The position numbers and the translations under genes are program-made. The notes below the pieces were generated by a model that saw only the letters and a list, made by a program, of their open reading frames with translations, ran no database searches and was not told where the DNA came from. A DNA stretch of 64,000 nt, from the NCBI RefSeq assembly GCF_029227915.1, contig NC_079884.1:21700001-21764000 (forward strand), given 5' to 3'. Shown piece by piece: positions 58,980 to 64,000 of the stretch. Positions within the stretch are counted from its first letter, which is position 1. Every line of letters starts with the position of its first letter. The stretch comes from Hydractinia symbiolongicarpus. Taxonomy: Eukaryota > Cnidaria > Hydrozoa > Anthoathecata > Hydractiniidae.

Positions 58980-59829
58980 ATACTTGTTCGTGCAGGGTCA
59001 ACATTTGATCTTCTCCCAGCCTTTAAAATTTTAGTACGTGTACGCCAGTTTGCGCTCGCTTTTAACAGCTAGCATATCCACTTTGTTTACCAAAGGCTTA
59101 TGTTATACTTCAAACAAGTGGGGGATTTTGTCAAACAGGGCTGAATTAATATATTTTTATCACTGGAAACTATTTTAAACATCCTTGCTGCATGGCAACA
59201 TTTACTTCTGACAATCCGTACTCATTAAGGTGGCAGTAACCCTTTAATAAATTTTAGTATTTTTTACCGTAATTAGTTACTGCGAATTATTGGCACACTA
59301 TATATCCATAATTTTTACTGTTATAACACTTTTATTAAGATTTTATAGCTATAACTATCTTAACACGTATTTAAGAAATTAGGCAGCATACAATGACGTA
59401 ATTATTAAAGAAAAGCTTTAATAACGACAAAGATAGTACTGCACTTCAAGAGCTGCATCTATCGATAGCATTTTCATTTTTCTATAGTTCTGATAAGGTG
59501 TGAGAAAAGATTTTTATTTTAAATATTTTTTTTTTCAACAGCGTTTTATGCAGCAGAGGACGCTACCCAAGAATCTTTCAAAATATACAAAAGTTTGAAA
59601 ATTATTTTCTCAACTTGGTTAACCCAAAGTTTATTTAAAAACAGAAGCTAATGGGACAAACGTAACAAAAAGCAAACTTGTTTAAAAAAAAGGATTTTTA
59701 TCAACCTATTGCTTCCATCTGGGTCCGTGAAAAAGTTAATTACTTTAATTGCTGTGACCTGATTGGTTAATTTCGATCCTCTAATTATCTCTTCAAATAA
59801 TAAATAGCCAAAGATGATTACGATCATTG

Positions 59830-59892
59830 CCCGTCGATGAAAGCTGTAGCTGTCGAAACGTAGCCTAGAATAAACTCGCTTGTTCATGACAT
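59830..59892 (+). repeat. Penelope-end-like motif, decayed hammerhead-type core
   Basis: GATGAAAGCTGTAGCTGTCG then AAACGTAGCC, followed by AATAAACTCGCTTGTTCATG. GATGA ... short stem ... CGAAACGT followed by AATAAAC-T-x-G-x-TTGTTCA is the sort of end seen in Penelope-like elements that carry hammerhead ribozymes. The 5' C-U of the core is changed, so activity is unlikely. Confidence 0.35.
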
Positions 59893-62715
59893 GATAATAT
59901 TTATAATATTCAATGACAATGACCGAACAGACAAGTGGTAATATTTTTTAAAATCTAGAGGTTGCAATAAATTGGTGTTGATTTTTGTATATTTATTATA
60001 CATTTTTAACTGGGAATTTATGCTGACTCATCAATTTAGATAAGTCACTATCATTTTTGCACGTGTTAAGGTCTATACTGAGTAAATACACTGAGTAAAT
60101 AATGCAATTGTTTGGTCAGCTAAAAAAGGATTACTGCCACCTTAAATAAACATAACAAAACCATATTTACAGTTAAATTAATATAAAACCACATGTTCAT
60201 GAAAAGACCTTGTGAAAATAGTTTTTAGAACCATAATTGGAAAATACTTCAATTGTTATTATTAATCTGTTAACCTTCTCGGTATGCGGAACTACGATAT
60301 AGCGACAGAGTGGTGGATTAAATGTTTTTGAAATTGCTTTTTCATCCAATCAATGTAGCTTTGTAAATTTTTAAACCAACCAGAATTTTTTTTTCGAAAT
60401 CATAACAAGTATATGTTTATGCTTGACGCTATTGCGATGTTTAGTAAAGTACAAGACTAACAAATGTGGCATCACGAAAGATAAAACTAACAAAAAGTTT
60501 TATATTTTATTATTTTAAATTGTTTAAGAATTCGCAATTTTTACTTTATAATTTGATAATTTAATTCGCAACTTTTAAAAAACAAAACGTAAACCGTTGA
60601 TTGGAACGCTGTGCAGCGCGGAGTCGATTAGTTTATAAAAATGTGAATTTGTAGGATGGGACAAACTACGAGATAAAAACTTCACACTATATGTTGACTT
60701 TTGTTTTTGTTATGCTCTCTCTATTTGTAGATTTCAATCCATTCTGATGCCCGCTGTACTATATATATGACTGTATCTCAATGCATTGTTTACTGTGTAC
60801 ATACTTATTTCTGCAGAATTAAAAACTGTTTTAAACGCTGCTGTTGTTGTAATATATGTACTGCTTAACCAGCTGCTTGGAATAATTTGTTTATGAACTC
60901 GTATTTGCTCACCACGATGCTAGCAATGTTTATGTGTTTTTTAAGAAACTTATTTTAACAAGAGAAAGATATTGGGAAGGTTTTTTAAATATGTATTCTT
61001 GTTTTTTGTTGTTTATTTTTTGTTCATCTTGTTCGTACTAATTTTCGCGGATATGATTTTTTGTGCAACACAATTGTAATCTTCGCGCAAGATTATTTTT
61101 GTAAACAAGTAAAAACAGAAAGTGATTTTAGCAGGTAGACTATGTACAATTTTTTTTGAAAAAGTTTCCCCGTAAACTTTTTAATTTTTACTCATCTTTG
61201 CGCGAAAATTAATTCGAATAAGGTATACCAGGTAAGGCACCATTGTGTTGTTTACCTGACATCATAAAGTAGTCCTTTTTATTTTGTTTTAAAAGTTTTC
61301 CTTTTCAAATTTCTCTCAGATTATGGCAGAGAAGGTGATAATCAGGTGTCGATGGCATAGTTAAGCGCTAATGGTAAATTTTTGTCCTGCAATGAGTAGT
61401 AGCATGTCCAAGTTGTTGTATAGTGTGTTTACTGCCAATATCTCCTCACTTTAATAACAAAAAATTAAACTGTAAGAGATAAGTTTGTCAAATGTGTCGC
61501 CTAGTCTTAGCCTAGTTTTAAGGTGTACTTATCTAAATTGTGATAGTTATGGTTGTCCTATTTCAAGAGGCGTATTCCCATTTCGCAGTTCCAGCGTAGG
61601 GCTTAAAACTTTGATTCGATGAATTTCAGCTTAAATACGTTTTGTTTATTGCGAACATATTTTTCGTCCAGTTTTCTTAATAATGATAATCGCCCAGTAT
61701 CCATTTAGTACTACTGATAAAGTGGGAATTAGCCTTTGGTGAATAAGCTCCATCTTATATTCGTTGTTGGAAATTCATCTCAGTATAGTATGTTATTATT
61801 TGCCTAAAAGTTGGGTAGGATTGGGTACCATAAAGTTGAGCAATTAAATGCGCTAAGTAAGTTTGAATAGTTGTTTTGTTTGGTCAGCCATCATGAAAAT
61901 CCTTCCATGTGCTATTTATAAGCAGTTTTCCAATCTTCTTTTCCTTCAAGAAGGCTGAAAAATTTTGTGATATTTTTAATATATACAATTACATCATTTG
62001 AAAGCTCTCAAAAAAGGTACAATATCAAAATTAAGTCTTTCTAGGCAATGGCCTATTGAGAATGCAACTAGGTCAAAAACGACTTCAGTTATTTAGTTAT
62101 ACCGTTGTTTATTTTAAAATCCTTTACTTATGAGAGTATTTATTTTACAATTCTTTATTTTAGTATTTCTTATTTTCTTCATTAGGAGGTCTTAATACCT
62201 GATAAAAGATATAACGCTTAAATTAAGCACAAAATCGACAAAAGATGTTAAAAAGTGCATGCGTTTCACTTGGCCTTTAAAATTACAGAAACTCTTAACT
62301 CTTGGTGCCCATTTCTATCTAACTACGAGACTTGACTTGTGTATTCAGAGTAAAAAAGTATGGAACTCCTGTGCAAATTTGGGAAACATTTTCCCCATTT
62401 TTTTCACGCAAACCTGCAGAGAAATGTCATAATAGGTCAAACGTAATTTAACAAGCACAAAATAAAAAGCTAATAGCTAGAAGAAAGCATACACCACAAA
62501 TACATTGAATCAAAAACACAACAGAAATTGCTTCAAGACAGTTATTTCTCTTAATACATAAATTCATTGTGAAAAATATTAGTTTGGAATTCGCACCTTG
62601 TTCTATGTTTTTTTTCTCTCTGCAAAAGTCTTAACACGACTTTAAAAATCGCATGAGTTGTTAACGCTTTTAAATAAATTTTGGCTCCATTTGTGTGAAG
62701 TTACTCTAGCTTAAT

Positions 62716-62799
62716 ATGAAGTCCGCGCTGAGCTTTCTGGTCTTATTCGGCATTGCTGAGGCCATTGCTGAGTTTAATTTCAGTTGTATCTCATTTTAA
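62716..62799 (+). other. Upstream ORF with signal-peptide-like peptide
   Basis: ATG at 62716 encodes 27 aa beginning MKSALSFLVLFGIAEAIAEF, hydrophobic like a secretory signal, ending TAA at 62797, 25 nt before the L3HYPDH start and in another frame. Either a uORF or the end of an unrelated first exon. Confidence 0.35.
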
Positions 62800-62824
62800 A
62801 AAAGCTGGTCACCAGGTTAGAACA

Positions 62825-63886
62825 ATGGAGCCGATTAATACAACCGATTTGCATACAGGTGGTATGCCCGTGCGCATCGTCACATCTGGATACCCTGAAG
62901 TCAAAGGAGATACAATCCTGGCAAAAAGAAGATACGCCAAGTCTGATCTAGACCATCTCCGTACGTTTTTGATGCATGAACCGAGGGGTCATTACGATCA
63001 ATACGGTGCTCTACTTGTTAAACCTGATCACCCTGAGGCCGACATAGGAGTTCTTTTTATGCATAACGACGGCTACAGCACAATGTGCGGGCATGCCACG
63101 ATTGCAGTTGGAAGGTACGTTGTTGACAACAAGCTGAATAAGCAAGATGTGGGTGTAAAGAATGGAAAGATTGCCACTAACATTCAATGTCCATGTGGGT
63201 TGGTGAGAGCTAGCGTGGACGTGAAAGACGGCGTGTCAGGTCAGTGTCTTCATTTGAGGTAGCTTGAAGGGGTGACCCACAAATTCAAAATTGTGCGATC
63301 TGTAGAAACAAAGTAAAGTGTATTGGTAATACGATATCACGATTATGATGACTATCGTGCATTTAAACAACAGCTGCGTTGTGTGCTTAGCCACATTGTT
63401 ATGATCACTGCTTAGACGGAGTTTGGATTCACCACAGCGGCAACTTTTCAATTCGTTACTCGCCCTGTGATAAAAAGATTAGCACCCACCGATAGCTTAC
63501 TTTCCTTGAAACCATTAAGCGTTTTTTTGTTTGTTTCTGTTTTACTAGGAGCGGTAACGTTTATCAGTGTTCCGGCATTTGCCTGTAAACTTGATTTCAC
63601 TGTGAAAACTCCTTCATATGGAGATATCAAGTGTGATATTGGATACGGTGGGGCGTTTTACGCATTTGTAGATGTGCACCAGGTTAATCTGGATGTATCC
63701 AATTCGCCTTGTACAGAATTGGTAAAGTTTGCGGATGAAATATGTGAAGCTGTGAAGAAACAATATGCTGTCAAGCATCCCGATGACGATGATTTATCAT
63801 TTTTGTACGGAGCTATACTTACTGATGGCAAAGATTCGTATAGCGAGGAGCCTACGAACAATCTTTGTGTGTTTGGAGATAAAGAA
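62825..63886 (+). CDS. L3HYPDH: Trans-L-3-hydroxyproline dehydratase, exons 1-2 (partial)
   Basis: Exons 62825-63239 and 63549-63886 (GT-AG, phases match) give 250 residues; a GTGAGT donor at 63887 shows that the gene continues past the window. Starts MEPINTTDLHTGGMPVRIV, then LAKRRYAKSDLDHLR and EPRGHYDQYGALL, as in proline racemase/L3HYPDH enzymes. STMCGHATIAVGR carries the first catalytic residue, Cys88. Exon 2 has IGYGGAFYAFVD and FLYGAILTDGKDSYSEEPTNN. The second catalytic position (Thr in the dehydratase, Cys in racemases) lies in a later exon, so the choice of dehydratase over racemase rests on overall similarity. The enzyme dehydrates trans-3-hydroxy-L-proline, which comes from collagen, to pyrroline-2-carboxylate. 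The frame is open upstream to 62753, but the ATG at 62825 matches the family start. Confidence 0.9.
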
Positions 63887-64000
63887 GTGAGTAATTACCT
63901 GAAGGAAAAAAAATGAGGGGTAGAATATTTGGGAGATCTGATCAGATGAAATTCCTGCAACATTTTTTTCATAATCCGCCATATTAAATTCCCGCCAAAA

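Larger units (their letters stand above)
58775..62715. other. FUBP 3' flank, no coding gene seen
   Basis: Includes the FUBP 3' UTR. The stop codon is followed at once by G|GTAATA, a possible donor for a 3'-UTR intron. No further exon was recognised up to the L3HYPDH leader; a Penelope-end-like motif lies at 59830. Confidence 0.5.

Noticed and set aside
59648-59887. 79-codon minus-strand frame downstream of FUBP
   Set aside because: Overlaps the Penelope-end-like motif on the other strand and has no protein similarity.

Overview
The window is an AT-rich, intron-rich and repeat-rich piece of a metazoan nuclear genome. Its small GT-AG exons, CR1/L1-like LINEs, Penelope-like and Copia fragments, Tigger remnant, MITEs and short Helitron copies suggest an invertebrate, most likely a cnidarian. 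That lineage call is inference: no marker gene settles it.

Layout. 0.15-1.75 kb (minus): an internally deleted LINE with poly(A) tail, ORF1 and only the C-terminal reverse-transcriptase tail. 1.99-3.34 kb (minus): an intronless SLC16-like MFS transporter. 3.4-7.7 kb: no gene seen. 7.77-8.00 kb (minus): the last exon of an unidentified gene, whose upstream intron holds a LINE (8.07-11.3 kb) that kept its 5' half: ORF1 with an SGNH esterase, and ORF2 with a full AP endonuclease but almost no reverse transcriptase. ORF1 and ORF2 are joined by a canonical -1 slippery heptamer. 11.6-16.25 kb: head-to-tail Helitron-like elements. 17.2-18.3 kb (minus): an intronless class A GPCR. 18.4-33.4 kb: a gene desert with a tRNA-like sequence, two MITE families, a tandem Helitron trimer, a Tigger transposase remnant and a 20-bp minisatellite.

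33.5-41.55 kb (minus): a complete 13-exon CIP4/FBP17/TOCA-family gene (F-BAR, HR1, SH3; 510 aa). 44.8-58.8 kb (plus): a complete 24-exon FUBP/KSRP-family gene with four KH domains (702 aa). The two are divergent across about 3.3 kb. The first two FUBP introns carry remains of three unrelated retroelement classes. 62.8-63.9 kb (plus): the first two exons of trans-L-3-hydroxyproline dehydratase, running off the window.

The host genes do not form one pathway: they cover membrane transport, signalling, membrane-actin remodelling, RNA/ssDNA binding and proline metabolism. Exons were assembled by hand from splice sites, reading phase and family homology. All phases close without a break in the two complete genes.
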